64,000 bases of DNA from Muricoccus pecuniae (GCF_014199205.1 NZ_JACIJD010000004.1:186001-250000); one strand, 5' to 3'; positions 23,675 to 32,427 are shown, counted from the first letter of the stretch. The notes: generated by a model not told the origin, from the letters alone. Made by a program: numbers and translations.

Positions 23675-25632
23675 TTCCTGAACTCGGGCACTTCGCCCTC
23701 GCCCTCGCCCTCGCCCTCTCGCTCGCCCAGGCGGTGCTGCCGCTGATCGGGGCGCAGCGCCGGGATGCCAGGCTGATGGCGGCCGGACCGGGGCTGGCCA
23801 TCGGCGTGCTGGTGGCCGTCGGCGCCGCCTTCGCCGCCCTGCTCCGCTCCTTCGCGGTGAACGACACCACCGTCTCCAACGTGGTGCAGAACAGCCACTC
23901 GGCGAAGCCGATGCTCTACAAGCTCGCCGGCGCCTGGGGGAACCACGAGGGCTCGATGGTCCTCTGGGTGCTGATCCTCGCCCTCTGCGGCGCGGCGGTC
24001 GCGGGCTTCGGGCGCAACCTGCCGAGCGGGCTGCGGGCGCGGGTGCTCGCGGTGCTCGGCATGATCGGGGCGGGCTTCCTCGCCTTCGTCCTCGCGACCT
24101 CCAACCCCTTCCTCCGGGTCTGGCCACCGGCGGTGGACGGGCAGGGCCTCAACCCCGTGCTGCAGGACCCCGGCCTCGCCTTCCACCCGCCGCTGCTCTA
24201 CCTCGGCTATGTCGGCACGGCCGTCACCTTCGCCTTCGCCATCGCCGCCCTCATCGAGGGGCGGGTGGACGCGGCCTGGGGGCGCTGGGTGCGGCCCTGG
24301 GCGCTGGCCTCCTGGTCCTTCCTGACGCTCGGCATCGCGCTCGGCTCCTGGTGGGCCTATTACGAGCTGGGCTGGGGCGGCTACTGGTTCTGGGACCCCG
24401 TGGAGAACGCCTCCCTCCTGCCCTGGCTCGCGGGCTGCGCCCTGCTGCACTCGGCCATTGTGGTGGAGAAGCGGGAGGCGCTGAAGACCTGGTCGGTGCT
24501 GCTGGCCATCCTCGCCTTCTCCATGTCGCTGCTCGGCACCTTCCTCGTGCGCTCGGGGGTGCTGAACTCCGTCCACGCCTTCGCCAACGATCCCGAGCGC
24601 GGCGTCTTCATCCTCGCGCTGCTGGTCATCACCATGGGCGGGGCCTTCGCCCTCTTCGCCTGGCGGGCGCCCTCCCTGGCGCCGACGGGCCTCTTCGCCC
24701 CCCTCTCGCGGGAGGGGGCGCTGGTGCTGAACAACCTGCTCCTCTGCACCATCGCGGCGGTGGTGCTGGCCGGCACGCTCTACCCCATGTTCGCGGACCT
24801 CATGCTGCGGGCGAAGATCTCGGTCGGCCCGCCCTTCTACCAGGCGACCGTCTTCCCCCTCGCCCTGCCGCTGATCCTCGCCATGGCGGCCGGGCCGCTG
24901 ATGGCCTGGAAGCGCGCGAAGCCCTGGCCGGTGCTGCAGCGTCTGTGGTGGGTGGCCGCCATCTCCTTCGGCGCCATCGCCCTCGTCTGGCTCGTGCAGG
25001 GCAAGCCGGTGCTGCCGGCCCTCGGCTTCGGCGCGGCGCTCTGGCTCATTCTCGGCGCGCTGGCCGATGTGGCGGAGCGCATCGCCCTCTTCTCCCGGCC
25101 CCGCGCGGCCCTGGCCCGCGCGCGCGGCCTGCCCCGCGCGGCCTGGGGCGGGGCGGTGGCCCATGCGGGCTTCGGCATCACCCTGCTCGGCATGGCCGGG
25201 ATGGGACTGGCGACCGAGCGCCTCACGGCCGTGAGCCCGGGGGAGAGCGTGTCGCTCGGCGGCTATGAGTGGCGGCTGGAGGGCGTGCGCGACGTGACCG
25301 GCCCGAACTGGACGAGCCGCCGCGCGACCGTCACCGTCACCCGGGACGGTGCGCCCGTGACGGTGCTGGAGCCGGAGAAGCGCAACTTCGCCCTCTCCCG
25401 CCAGAGCACGACGGAGGCCGCCATCCACACGACCTGGGCGTCCGACCTCTACGCCGTGATGGGCGAGGAGGAGGGCGGGCGGGCCACGCTGCGCCTGCAC
25501 CACAACCCGCTCGCGCCCTGGATCTGGCTCGGCGGCGCCTTCATGGCGCTGGGCGGTGCCCTCTCGCTCTCGGATCGCCGCGCCCGCGTCGGCGCCCCGG
25601 CCCGCCGCTCGGCGGAGGCGGCGCGGGCATGA
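23671..25632 (+). CDS. ccmF: Heme lyase CcmF
   Basis: Large polytopic membrane protein (653 residues, family length) that attaches heme from CcmE to apocytochromes. It shows the conserved NDTTVSNVVQNSHSAKPMLYK region, WGNHEGSMVLW, and the WWD-type motif GGYWFWDPVENASLLPWL (about 235-252). RSGVLNSVHAFANDPERG follows, then a C-terminal periplasmic part near TLYPMFADL. It starts 4 bp before the ccmE stop. Confidence 0.97.
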   Translation: MIPELGHFALALALALSLAQAVLPLIGAQRRDARLMAAGPGLAIGVLVAVGAAFAALLRSFAVNDTTVSNVVQNSHSAKPMLYKLAGAWGNHEGSMVLWVLILALCGAAVAGFGRNLPSGLRARVLAVLGMIGAGFLAFVLATSNPFLRVWPPAVDGQGLNPVLQDPGLAFHPPLLYLGYVGTAVTFAFAIAALIEGRVDAAWGRWVRPWALASWSFLTLGIALGSWWAYYELGWGGYWFWDPVENASLLPWLAGCALLHSAIVVEKREALKTWSVLLAILAFSMSLLGTFLVRSGVLNSVHAFANDPERGVFILALLVITMGGAFALFAWRAPSLAPTGLFAPLSREGALVLNNLLLCTIAAVVLAGTLYPMFADLMLRAKISVGPPFYQATVFPLALPLILAMAAGPLMAWKRAKPWPVLQRLWWVAAISFGAIALVWLVQGKPVLPALGFGAALWLILGALADVAERIALFSRPRAALARARGLPRAAWGGAVAHAGFGITLLGMAGMGLATERLTAVSPGESVSLGGYEWRLEGVRDVTGPNWTSRRATVTVTRDGAPVTVLEPEKRNFALSRQSTTEAAIHTTWASDLYAVMGEEEGGRATLRLHHNPLAPWIWLGGAFMALGGALSLSDRRARVGAPARRSAEAARA

Positions 25633-26195
25633 GCGCGAGCACCTCCCGCCGCGCCCTGCTCTGGGCGCCGCTCGGCCTCGCCGCCGCGGGCGGGGTGGGC
25701 TTCTGGGCGATGCTGCGCGGGATGAAGGACGGTTCCTACGACCCCCGCGGCGTGCCCTCCGCCCTGCTCGGCAAGCCGGCCCCGGCCCTGACCCTGCCGG
25801 CGGTGGAGGGGGTGGACACGCCCGGCTTCGCGCCGGACGCCCTCGCCTCCCCCGGCTCGCCCGTGCTGGTGAACTTCTGGGCCTCCTGGTGCGTGCCCTG
25901 CGTGGTGGAGCACCCGCAACTCGTGGCACTGCAGAGGCGCGGCGTCCGCATCCTCGGGGTGAACTACAAGGACCGGCCGGCCGAGGCCGCGAAGTTCCTC
26001 GCCCGCCACGGCAATCCCTTCGCCGGCCTCGTCGCCGATGCCGATGGGCGGGCCGGGATCGAGTACGGGCTCTACGGCGTGCCCGAGACCTATCTGCTCG
26101 ACGGGGGCGGCATCATCCGCTGGCGCTGGGCCGGGCCGATGACGCCGGACACGCTCTCGGCCGAGCTGGACCCGCTGCTCAGGCGCCACGCGTGA
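25629..26195 (+). CDS. ccmG: DsbE/CcmG thiol-disulfide oxidoreductase
   Basis: Membrane-anchored thioredoxin-fold protein that keeps apocytochrome CXXCH cysteines reduced. It has 188 residues, with an N-terminal anchor (LLWAPLGLAAAGGVGFWAML) and the active site WCVPC near residues 87-91. GVNYKDRPAEAAKFL and YGVPETYLLDGGG (with the cis-proline) are hallmarks of CcmG. It overlaps the ccmF stop by 4 bp, and ccmH overlaps its own stop. Confidence 0.96.
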   Translation: MSASTSRRALLWAPLGLAAAGGVGFWAMLRGMKDGSYDPRGVPSALLGKPAPALTLPAVEGVDTPGFAPDALASPGSPVLVNFWASWCVPCVVEHPQLVALQRRGVRILGVNYKDRPAEAAKFLARHGNPFAGLVADADGRAGIEYGLYGVPETYLLDGGGIIRWRWAGPMTPDTLSAELDPLLRRHA

Positions 26196-26656
26196 GACGG
26201 CTCGCCCTCACCCTGTTGCTCGCCATGGGCCTGCTGACGGGCGGCGCCCTCGCCGTGGGCCGCCCCGCCGAGATGCTGCCCGACCCCGCCGCGGAAGCGC
26301 GCGCCCAGGAGATCGGGCGCGAGCTGCGCTGCATGGTCTGCCAGAACCAGTCCATCGAGGACAGCGAGGCCGACCTCGCCCGCGACCTCCGCCGCCTCGT
26401 GCGGGAGCGGGTGGCGGCGGGCGAGTCCAGCGATTCCGTGCGCGACTACGTCCATGCCCGCTACGGCGACTTCGTCCTGCTGCGCCCGCCCTTCAACCTG
26501 GTCACCGCCCCGCTCTGGGCGCTGCCCGTGATCGTGCTGGGCCTCGGCGCCCTCACCCTCCTGCGGATGCGCCGCCGCACCGCGGCCCGCCCCGGCCCCG
26601 CGCCGCTGAGCGAGGAGGAGCGCGCCCGCCTGGCCGCGCTGGAGCGCGACATTTGA
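26192..26656 (+). CDS. ccmH: Cytochrome c maturation protein CcmH (CycL)
   Basis: 154 residues from GTG 26192 (GTGA overlap with ccmG). A signal peptide precedes the redox motif ELRCMVCQNQSIEDSEADLA (Cys47, Cys50). Most relatives read LRCPVCQ, so the Met at the second position of the motif is a mild variation. A C-terminal helix (ALPVIVLGLGALTLL) anchors it. It acts with CcmG and CcmI to present apocytochrome to CcmF. Confidence 0.95.
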   Translation: MRRLALTLLLAMGLLTGGALAVGRPAEMLPDPAAEARAQEIGRELRCMVCQNQSIEDSEADLARDLRRLVRERVAAGESSDSVRDYVHARYGDFVLLRPPFNLVTAPLWALPVIVLGLGALTLLRMRRRTAARPGPAPLSEEERARLAALERDI

Positions 26657-27441
26657 CCTGGATCCTTGCCGGGGCGCTGGCCCTCGCGGCGCTGCTGCCG
26701 CTCGCCCTGGTCATCTGGCGCCCCGCCCGCGCCCTCGACCGCGGCGCCGCCGACCGCGCCCTCTACCGCGCCCAGCTCGCCGAGTTGGAGCGGGACCGCG
26801 CCCTCGGCCGGCTGGACGAGGCGGCCCATGCCGCCGCCCTGATCGAGGTGCAGCGCCGGCTGCTCGCCGTGCCGGAGGCCGCCCTGGCGCGGCTCGGCGG
26901 GCGCGGGCCGCTGATCGCCGGGCTGGCCTTCATCCCCGCCCTCGCCTTCGCGATCTACTTCCTGAACGGCCTGCCCGGCATGCCCTCGGCCACCTTCGCC
27001 GAGCGGCAGGACGCGACGGCGCGGGACGAGGCGCTGCTCGCCCAGCTCCGCGCGCGGCTCGCCGCCATTCCCGCCGGCAACCCCGCCGCGCGCCAGGGAT
27101 GGCTGCTGCTGGCCGAGGCCGAGCGCAACCGCGGCCGCCACGCCGAGGCCGCCGCCGCCTATGCCGAGGTGCTGCGCGCGGGCTTCGACCCCGACATCGC
27201 CGCCCAGCGCGCCCAGGTGCTGCTGGAGGCCGGGAGGGTGGAGGAGGCCGCCGCCTCTCTCTCGGATTCCCTGCCCCGCGCGCCGGAGCATGTGGGGCTG
27301 CGCTTCCTCTCCGGCCTCGCCGAGGCTCAGGCCGGGCGCCCGGCCGTGGCCCGCGCCGCCTGGACGGCCCTGCTCGCCTCCGCGCCGGAGGGGGCGCCCT
27401 GGCGGGGCATGGTGGAGCGGCGCATGCAGGCACTGCCGTAA
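26653..27441 (+). CDS. ccmI: Cytochrome c biogenesis protein CcmI (CycH)
   Basis: Apocytochrome chaperone of 262 residues from TTG 26653, overlapping the ccmH stop by 4 bp. The N-terminus carries a helix (ILAGALALAALLPLALVIW), the YRAQLAELERDRALGRLDEA segment typical of CcmI, and a second helix (about 85-103). TPR-like repeats follow (WLLLAEAERNRGRHAEAAAAY and similar). It is the last gene of the operon; ccmA and ccmB are not in the window. Confidence 0.93.
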   Translation: MTWILAGALALAALLPLALVIWRPARALDRGAADRALYRAQLAELERDRALGRLDEAAHAAALIEVQRRLLAVPEAALARLGGRGPLIAGLAFIPALAFAIYFLNGLPGMPSATFAERQDATARDEALLAQLRARLAAIPAGNPAARQGWLLLAEAERNRGRHAEAAAAYAEVLRAGFDPDIAAQRAQVLLEAGRVEEAAASLSDSLPRAPEHVGLRFLSGLAEAQAGRPAVARAAWTALLASAPEGAPWRGMVERRMQALP

Positions 27442-27766
27442 GCGCGCGCCGTTCGGGACGGCGATGCGCGCCCCAGCCGCGCCTGCTGCGGGCGGACCGG
27501 GCATTCTCCGCCACCGTCGTCTCTATGGCGGATGGCTGCGTCTACCGTATCCCGCGCTTCTCGATCCGACGAAGGGGCATGGGGCCGTGCAGCGCGTACA
27601 GGACGAGGCCCGACGAGCCGGGCCGACACGCGCCGCGGGCGCGGCGGGGCTAAACGCTCCGCAGATGACCGATCTCATCCACTCCGTCACCTGGTTCGCG
27701 AATGCCAAGGAGCCACTGGCCGCCCGGCCGCGAAAAGGTGGGACCCGCCCCCGGACCGCTCCCCTG
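27442..27766. other. Intergenic region with no recognisable gene
   Basis: Convergent gap between ccmI and the small lipoprotein gene. Short open frames occur on both strands but none has a credible start signal or family resemblance, and no tRNA or T-tailed hairpin is seen. A 6-bp inverted repeat (27758-27763 with 27771-27776) spans the lipoprotein stop codon and may help end its transcript. Confidence 0.5.
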
Positions 27767-28021
27767 TCACGGGAGCAAGCCCGCCTGCCGGGCCTGGCGG
27801 AGGCAGGCCTGCGTGACCTCGGCGCGCACGATCGCGCTGTTGATGTCGAGCGTGCCGAACGGGCCGTAGACCCTGTCCTCGGCGGCGGCACCGCGCATCT
27901 GGCAGGCATAGACCGGGTCCGCGGCGGCCGTGGGCGCCGCAACCTGCCCCGGCCCGCCGCCGGCACAGCCCGCCAGCAGCAGGAGCGATCCCAGGCCGGT
28001 TCCGCGTGCGAGCCCGATCAT
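27767..28021 (-). CDS. Small lipoprotein, function unknown
   Basis: 84 residues from ATG 28021, with a strong AGGAGGTG site ending 3 bases before it. The lipoprotein signal ends LLLLAGC (Cys19). The mature part has the two further cysteines ACQMRGAAA and TQACLRQAR, which may form a disulfide. VYGPFGTLDINSAIVRAEVT separates them. I recognise no named family. The frame is open far upstream, but that is the shadow of the ABC transporter genes. Confidence 0.75.
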   Translation of the reverse strand: MIGLARGTGLGSLLLLAGCAGGGPGQVAAPTAAADPVYACQMRGAAAEDRVYGPFGTLDINSAIVRAEVTQACLRQARQAGLLP

Positions 28022-28233
28022 CGGCACCTCCTGTGTCATCAAGGGCCATAACGGCCGAGCGCCCCGGTTCGTTCCGCGCGCCGAATCGGCGGGCACCGCG
28101 GCGCCCCGTCCGATCTCCTCCTGCGGGAAGGTCGCGGGACGCTCCGGCGGGCGATGGTCGCCGTCGGGGCTCCCGGGCGATGGTTCAGGAGGAGCCAGCG
28201 GCCGGAAATCGACGGCCGCGGCCTTCGTCCGCG

Positions 28234-29139
28234 TCATCTGGCGGCGCGCGGTCCTGCCACGGGCAGGCCCTCGCCCGGCGGGTTCGCCGCGGCGTCGAGC
28301 AGGGGGAAGCGCGCGGGCGCCTCGGCCGGGGCGGGCGAGGCGGCGTCGATGAGCGGGAAGCCCGCGGGCGCGGCGGCCTGCACGGGCATGGCCGGCGCTT
28401 CCGGCTCCGGCGCCCAGGCGACGCGCTGGAGATAGGTGGAGAGGAAGCGGCGCAGGCGCGGCTCCTCGGCGTCCCGGAACACCGCCCTCGCCGGCCCGTC
28501 CACCAGCACGCGCCCGTGGTCGAGGAAGACGGCGCGGGAGGCGACGGAGGCGACGAAGCCCATCTCGTGCGAGACGACGAGCATCGTCATCCCCGTCTCC
28601 GCCAGCCCGCGGATGACGTCCAGCACCTCCGTCGTCAGCTCGGGGTCGAGGCTGGCCGTGGGCTCGTCGAAGAGGATGAGGCGCGGCTCCATGGCCAGCG
28701 TCCGCGCGATGGCCACGCGCTGCTGCTGCCCGCCCGAGAGCTGCGCCGGGCGGCGGTCGGCGAATTTGGCGAGGCCCACGCGGTCCAGCATGGCCCGCGC
28801 GCGCTCCCCCGCCTCCGCGCGGCTCATCTTCCGCACGAGGCGGAGCGCGAGCGCCACGTTCTCCCCCGCCGTCAGGTGCGGCCAGAGGTTGAACTGCTGG
28901 AAGACCATGCCGATCGTGCCGTCCCCCGGCACCGCCGCCCGCCCCTCCACCAGCACGCGCCCGCCCGTCAGCGGGTCGAGCCCCGCGATGCAGCGGAGGA
29001 GGGAGGACTTGCCCGAGCCGCTGGGGCCGATGAGGCCGACCACCTGGCCGCGCTCCACCGAGAGGTCGATGCGGTCGAGGATCTGCGTGTCGCCGACGCG
29101 GCGCTCCAGTCCCTCGGCCAGCAGGAAGGGTGCGGTCAT
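28234..29139 (-). CDS. Amino-acid ABC transporter ATP-binding protein (GlnQ/HisP type)
   Basis: 301 residues. Walker A is GPSGSGKS (about 38-45), the signature is QLSGGQQQRVAIARTLAMEP, Walker B is LILFDEPTASLDPEL, and the switch His is in VSHEMGFV. VFQQFNLWPHLTAGENV is typical of polar amino-acid importers. It carries an unusual tail of about 65 residues with a near-duplicate (FPLIDAASPAPAEAPA, then FPLLDAAANPPGE), which standard GlnQ proteins lack. It ends the operon begun by the binding-protein gene at 31277. Histidine or a related substrate is suggested by the divergent hut genes. Confidence 0.93.
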   Translation of the reverse strand: MTAPFLLAEGLERRVGDTQILDRIDLSVERGQVVGLIGPSGSGKSSLLRCIAGLDPLTGGRVLVEGRAAVPGDGTIGMVFQQFNLWPHLTAGENVALALRLVRKMSRAEAGERARAMLDRVGLAKFADRRPAQLSGGQQQRVAIARTLAMEPRLILFDEPTASLDPELTTEVLDVIRGLAETGMTMLVVSHEMGFVASVASRAVFLDHGRVLVDGPARAVFRDAEEPRLRRFLSTYLQRVAWAPEPEAPAMPVQAAAPAGFPLIDAASPAPAEAPARFPLLDAAANPPGEGLPVAGPRAAR

Positions 29140-29151
29140 CGGGCGTTTCCC

Positions 29152-29808
29152 TTACGCGGTGCCGAGGGTGGCGCGGGCGATCCCGCGCTCCAGCCTTCGC
29201 GCGGCGAAGGCGGTGAGTTCCACCAGCAGCCAGTAGCTCAGCGCCAGCGCCGCCATGGTCTGGGCGAAGGCGAAGCTCGCGCTGCCGACGCCGGAGACGG
29301 TGAAGGTCAGCTCCGGCACGGTGATGATGGAGAGGATAGCGGTCTCCTTGATGAGGATTACCGCGAGATTGGCGAGCGCCGGCAGGACGGAGAGCGCCAT
29401 CTCCGGCAGCAGGATGCGCGCGATGGTCTGGTTCGTGGAAAGGCCGAGCAGCCGCGCCGCCTCCGTATGGCCGGGCGGGATGGCGAGGAAGCCGCCGCGG
29501 AACACCTCGCTGAAATAGGCCGCCGCATAGACCGAGAGGGCGAGCCATCCCGCGACGATCGGGGTGAGGTCCAGACCGATGAAGGGCCCGCCGTAGTAGA
29601 GGAGGAAGGCCTGCACCACGAAGGGCACGCCGCGCACGGCCTCCACCAGCACGGCCAGCAGCACGTTCAGCACGCGCGGCCCGAAATGGCGGAGGCAGGC
29701 CACCAGCACGCCCACCGCCAGCCCCGTGGCGACGGAGGCCAGCCAGATCCCGACCGTCAGCGGCAATCCGCGCGCGACGGCCAGGAGGGTTTCCGAGACG
29801 ACGTTCAT
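29152..29808 (-). CDS. Amino-acid ABC transporter permease
   Basis: HisMQ-type inner-membrane permease, 218 residues from ATG 29808, which overlaps the previous permease stop by 4 bp. It has about five helices and the EAA coupling loop (HTEAARLLGLSTNQTIARI, LLPEMALSVLPALAN). VEAVRGVPFVVQAFLLYYGGP is characteristic of this family. It pairs with the permease at 29805-30440 to form the membrane channel. Confidence 0.93.
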   Translation of the reverse strand: MNVVSETLLAVARGLPLTVGIWLASVATGLAVGVLVACLRHFGPRVLNVLLAVLVEAVRGVPFVVQAFLLYYGGPFIGLDLTPIVAGWLALSVYAAAYFSEVFRGGFLAIPPGHTEAARLLGLSTNQTIARILLPEMALSVLPALANLAVILIKETAILSIITVPELTFTVSGVGSASFAFAQTMAALALSYWLLVELTAFAARRLERGIARATLGTA

Positions 29809-30440
29809 GCCCGCCGCCGCTCCCAGCCGATGGCCATCAGCACGAAGTTGATGGCGAGGTAGATCGCGCCGCAGAGCGCGTAGGATTCGAGCGGCATGAA
29901 GGTGGAGGATGCCAGCGCCTGGGAGGCGCGCGTCAGCTCCAGGATGCCGACGAGCGAGACGAGGGAGGAGGCCTTCATGATCATGATCGCCTCCCCCACG
30001 ATGGCCGGGCGCATGGCGCGGGCCGCGATGGGCAGGCGGATGCGGAGGAAGGACTGCGCGCGGGTGAGCCCGAGCAGCCGCGCCGCCTCCACCGCGCCCG
30101 GCGGCACGGTGGCCAGCCCCCCGCGCAGGATCTCCGCCATATAGGCCGCGCAGCACAGGCCGAGCGTGCCCACCGCCGCCGCGATGGCCGGGATGTCGAT
30201 GCCGAGGAAGGGCAGCGCGTAATAGGCCAGGAGGAGCTGCACCAGCAGCGGCACGCCGCGGAAGAAGCTGATGTAGACCGCCGCGAAGGCGCGCAGCCCG
30301 CGCGGCCCCGATGTCGCGGCGGCCGCGATCCCAGCCCCTGCGACGAAGCCGAGCGCGATGGCGGCGAGCGACACCGCCACCGTCGCCGCCGCGCCCCGCA
30401 TCAGCGCGGGCATCGCCTCCTGGATAAAGGTCGGGTCCAA
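29805..30440 (-). CDS. Amino-acid ABC transporter permease
   Basis: Second HisMQ-type permease, 211 residues. It starts at TTG 30440 only 3 bp after the binding-protein stop, which supports that start. Features are YISFFRGVPLLVQLLLAYYALP, the EAA loop AVEAARLLGLTRAQSFLRIRLP, and helices up to NFVLMAIGW. It is coupled to the permease at 29152-29808 by a 4-bp overlap. Confidence 0.92.
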   Translation of the reverse strand: MDPTFIQEAMPALMRGAAATVAVSLAAIALGFVAGAGIAAAATSGPRGLRAFAAVYISFFRGVPLLVQLLLAYYALPFLGIDIPAIAAAVGTLGLCCAAYMAEILRGGLATVPPGAVEAARLLGLTRAQSFLRIRLPIAARAMRPAIVGEAIMIMKASSLVSLVGILELTRASQALASSTFMPLESYALCGAIYLAINFVLMAIGWERRRA

Positions 30441-30443
30441 AGG

Positions 30444-31277
30444 CTAGACCTGCGGCGGGGGAACGGTGTCGGGCGTCTCGAAGGACTGGCCGAACCACTT
30501 CGTCTGCAGCGCGGCGAGGCGGCCGTCGTTGCGCATCTTCACGATGGTCGCGTCCAGCGCGTCCATCAGCGGGGCGGAATCCGCGTCCTTGCGGCCGATA
30601 TAGCCGAAATAGGACTTAGCGCCGAAAGGCGGCTGCACCACGGAGAAGACGTTCGGCCGCTGCTTCGCGACATAGGCGATGTTCGGCAGCGAGTTCGCCA
30701 CCGCCACCACGCGCCCGGCCGCGAGATCGGCATAGGCCTCGGAGAAGGACTGGTACTCGCGGATCGGCGGCGTGCTGCCCGGCAGCGTCGCGACGAAGGC
30801 CTGGAACTGGGCGAGCTGCGCCGTGGCCGTGGCGCAGCCGAGCTGCCTGCCCGCGATGTCCTGCGGCTTGGTGATGCTCGTGTCCCGCGCGCTCTTGAGC
30901 AGGGCCACCGTCGCCTCGGCGACGGGCACGGAGAAGCGGTAGCGCTCGGCGCGCGCCCTGGTGATGGTGGCGGGGCCGCCGACGAGGTCGTAGCGGCCGG
31001 CCTCCAGCCCCGGCAGCACGGCGGGCCACGGCAGGTCCTGGAAGGTGACCTTCACGCCGATGTCCTTCGCGAACTCGGCGAAGAGCTCGGCGTTCAGCCC
31101 GGACTGCCTGCCGCCCTCGGTGAAGTCGAAGGGGGCGAAGTGCATCTCGGTGGCGACAACCAGCTCGCCCGCGCGCTTCGCCTTCTCCAGGTTGTTCGCC
31201 GCGGCGCGGCGGATGAAGGCCGCGGCGAGGCCCGTGCCTAAGGTGGCGGCGCCGAGGCCGCGTCGGGTGATGCTCAT
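30444..31277 (-). CDS. Amino-acid ABC transporter solute-binding protein
   Basis: Family 3 periplasmic binding protein, 277 residues. A Tat-like start, MSITRRGLGAATLGTGLAAA, is followed by ELVVATEMHFAPFDFTEGG, the classical ligand-pocket start. GLEAGRYDLVGGPATITRARAERYRFS and a C-terminal YFGYIGRKDA then MRNDGRLAALQTKWFG complete the pattern. It is the first gene of a four-gene importer operon (with 30440, 29808 and 29139). It diverges from the hut operon, so histidine, urocanate or a similar compound is a plausible cargo; this is inference. Confidence 0.9.
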   Translation of the reverse strand: MSITRRGLGAATLGTGLAAAFIRRAAANNLEKAKRAGELVVATEMHFAPFDFTEGGRQSGLNAELFAEFAKDIGVKVTFQDLPWPAVLPGLEAGRYDLVGGPATITRARAERYRFSVPVAEATVALLKSARDTSITKPQDIAGRQLGCATATAQLAQFQAFVATLPGSTPPIREYQSFSEAYADLAAGRVVAVANSLPNIAYVAKQRPNVFSVVQPPFGAKSYFGYIGRKDADSAPLMDALDATIVKMRNDGRLAALQTKWFGQSFETPDTVPPPQV

Positions 31278-31363
31278 CCTGCTTCTCCTGCGGCCCCGGG
31301 AATCCGGCCGCCTTTCCGGGCGATGTTGACCGTGCCGTTACGCTTCCGCCAGCCATGCCGAAC

Positions 31364-31392
31364 TTGACATGACAGGTCATAACCGTAACCAT
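31364..31392 (+). promoter_or_regulatory. Probable promoter with overlapping dyad for the oxygenase-hut operon
   Basis: A perfect -35 hexamer TTGACA (31364-31369) is followed, after 17 bases, by a poor -10 (AACCAT, 31387-31392). The inverted repeat ATGAC-AG-GTCAT (31369-31380) overlaps the spacer. It lies in the 168-bp gap between the importer operon and the oxygenase gene. HutC (32428-33180) is the obvious candidate binder. No mapping data support this. Confidence 0.45.
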
Positions 31393-31445
31393 CCCGGCGC
31401 CGGTCGATCAAGGCCCCCAACAGGACCGGACTGGAGGCGAAGCGC

Positions 31446-32420
31446 ATGGTGGACATGACCTCTCTCCCCGTGATCGACGTGTCCGGACTGGTCACGGGAT
31501 CAGCAAGCGCCGTGCCGCAGGTGGGCGCAGCCATCCGCGACGCCTGCACCGGGCCGGGCTTCTTCTACGTCTCCGGCCACGGCGTGCCGGAGGCCGTCAT
31601 CTCGGGTGCGGTCGGCGCCGCGCGCGACTTCTTCCACCTGCCTCCCGAGACGAAGGAGCGGGTGCGCGCCAACAAGCTGCATCGCGGCTGGCACGCCATG
31701 GGCGGCGCGCTGATGGAGGGCGCGAAGCACACGGACCGCAAGGAGTTCTTCTCCATCGGGCTGGAGCTGCCCGAGGACGACCCCGCCGTGCTCGCCGGCG
31801 AGGCGCTGCGCGGGCCGAACCAGTGGCCGGACTTCGCCCCCTCCCTGCGCCCGGCCATGTCCGCCTATTACGACGCCATGCTCGCCCTCGGCGGGCGGCT
31901 GCTGCGGGCCGTGGCGGTGGGCCTGGATCTCGACGAGGGCTTCTTCGCCCCGCGCTACACCAAGCCCCTCCAGCGCACCCAGGCCATCTTCTACCCGCCC
32001 CAGGATGTGGGCGCGGAGGAGGAGGTCTATGGCGTGGCGCCGCACACCGATTTCGGCTGCATCACCCTTCTCTGGCAGGACGACAACGGCGGGTTGCAGG
32101 TGCGCGAGCGACGGAGCGGCGGCTGGATCGACGCCCCTCCCCTCCCCGGCACGCTGGTGGTGAATGTGGGCGACCTCCTGGGGCGCTGGAGCAACGACCG
32201 CTTCGCCTCCACCCCGCACCGCGTGGTGAACCGCAGCGGGCGGGAGCGCATGTCTATCGCCACCTTCCACGACCCCGACTTCGGCGCGGTGATCGACCCC
32301 CGCGAGCTCGGCACGCCGGCGGGGGAGGCGCGCTACGAGCCGATCACGGCGGGGCGCCATATCCTCAACCGCTTCGACCAGGCCTTCGGCTACCGCAAGG
32401 CGGTTGCGGCGGCGGGCTGA
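31446..32420 (+). CDS. Isopenicillin N synthase-like 2-oxoglutarate/Fe(II) oxygenase
   Basis: 324 residues of the IPNS/DIOX family. An N-terminal segment SLPVIDVSGL and GFFYVSGHGVPE leads to the double-stranded beta-helix core. The iron ligands are His and Asp in VAPHTDFGCITLLWQ and the His in STPHRVVN. RERMS supplies the RxS that binds the 2-oxoglutarate carboxylate. The antibiotic-pathway name is only a family label; the substrate is unknown. It is the first gene of the run leading to hutC (8 bp away), hutU, hutH and hutI, so a substrate linked to histidine or urocanate is suspected. Confidence 0.9.
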   Translation: MVDMTSLPVIDVSGLVTGSASAVPQVGAAIRDACTGPGFFYVSGHGVPEAVISGAVGAARDFFHLPPETKERVRANKLHRGWHAMGGALMEGAKHTDRKEFFSIGLELPEDDPAVLAGEALRGPNQWPDFAPSLRPAMSAYYDAMLALGGRLLRAVAVGLDLDEGFFAPRYTKPLQRTQAIFYPPQDVGAEEEVYGVAPHTDFGCITLLWQDDNGGLQVRERRSGGWIDAPPLPGTLVVNVGDLLGRWSNDRFASTPHRVVNRSGRERMSIATFHDPDFGAVIDPRELGTPAGEARYEPITAGRHILNRFDQAFGYRKAVAAAG

Positions 32421-32427
32421 AGGCGCC

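Noticed and set aside
27442-27766. Small protein-coding genes in the gap after ccmI
   Set aside because: Short frames on both strands lack ribosome sites and any recognisable sequence.
31446-32420. Beta-lactam biosynthesis (isopenicillin N synthase)
   Set aside because: Only the general oxygenase fold is shared. No peptide synthetase or other antibiotic genes are near, and the neighbours are hut genes.
32404-32427. Earlier TTG start for hutC
   Set aside because: It would overlap the oxygenase gene and add residues not seen in HutC proteins; GTG 32428 begins just before the conserved helix-turn-helix.
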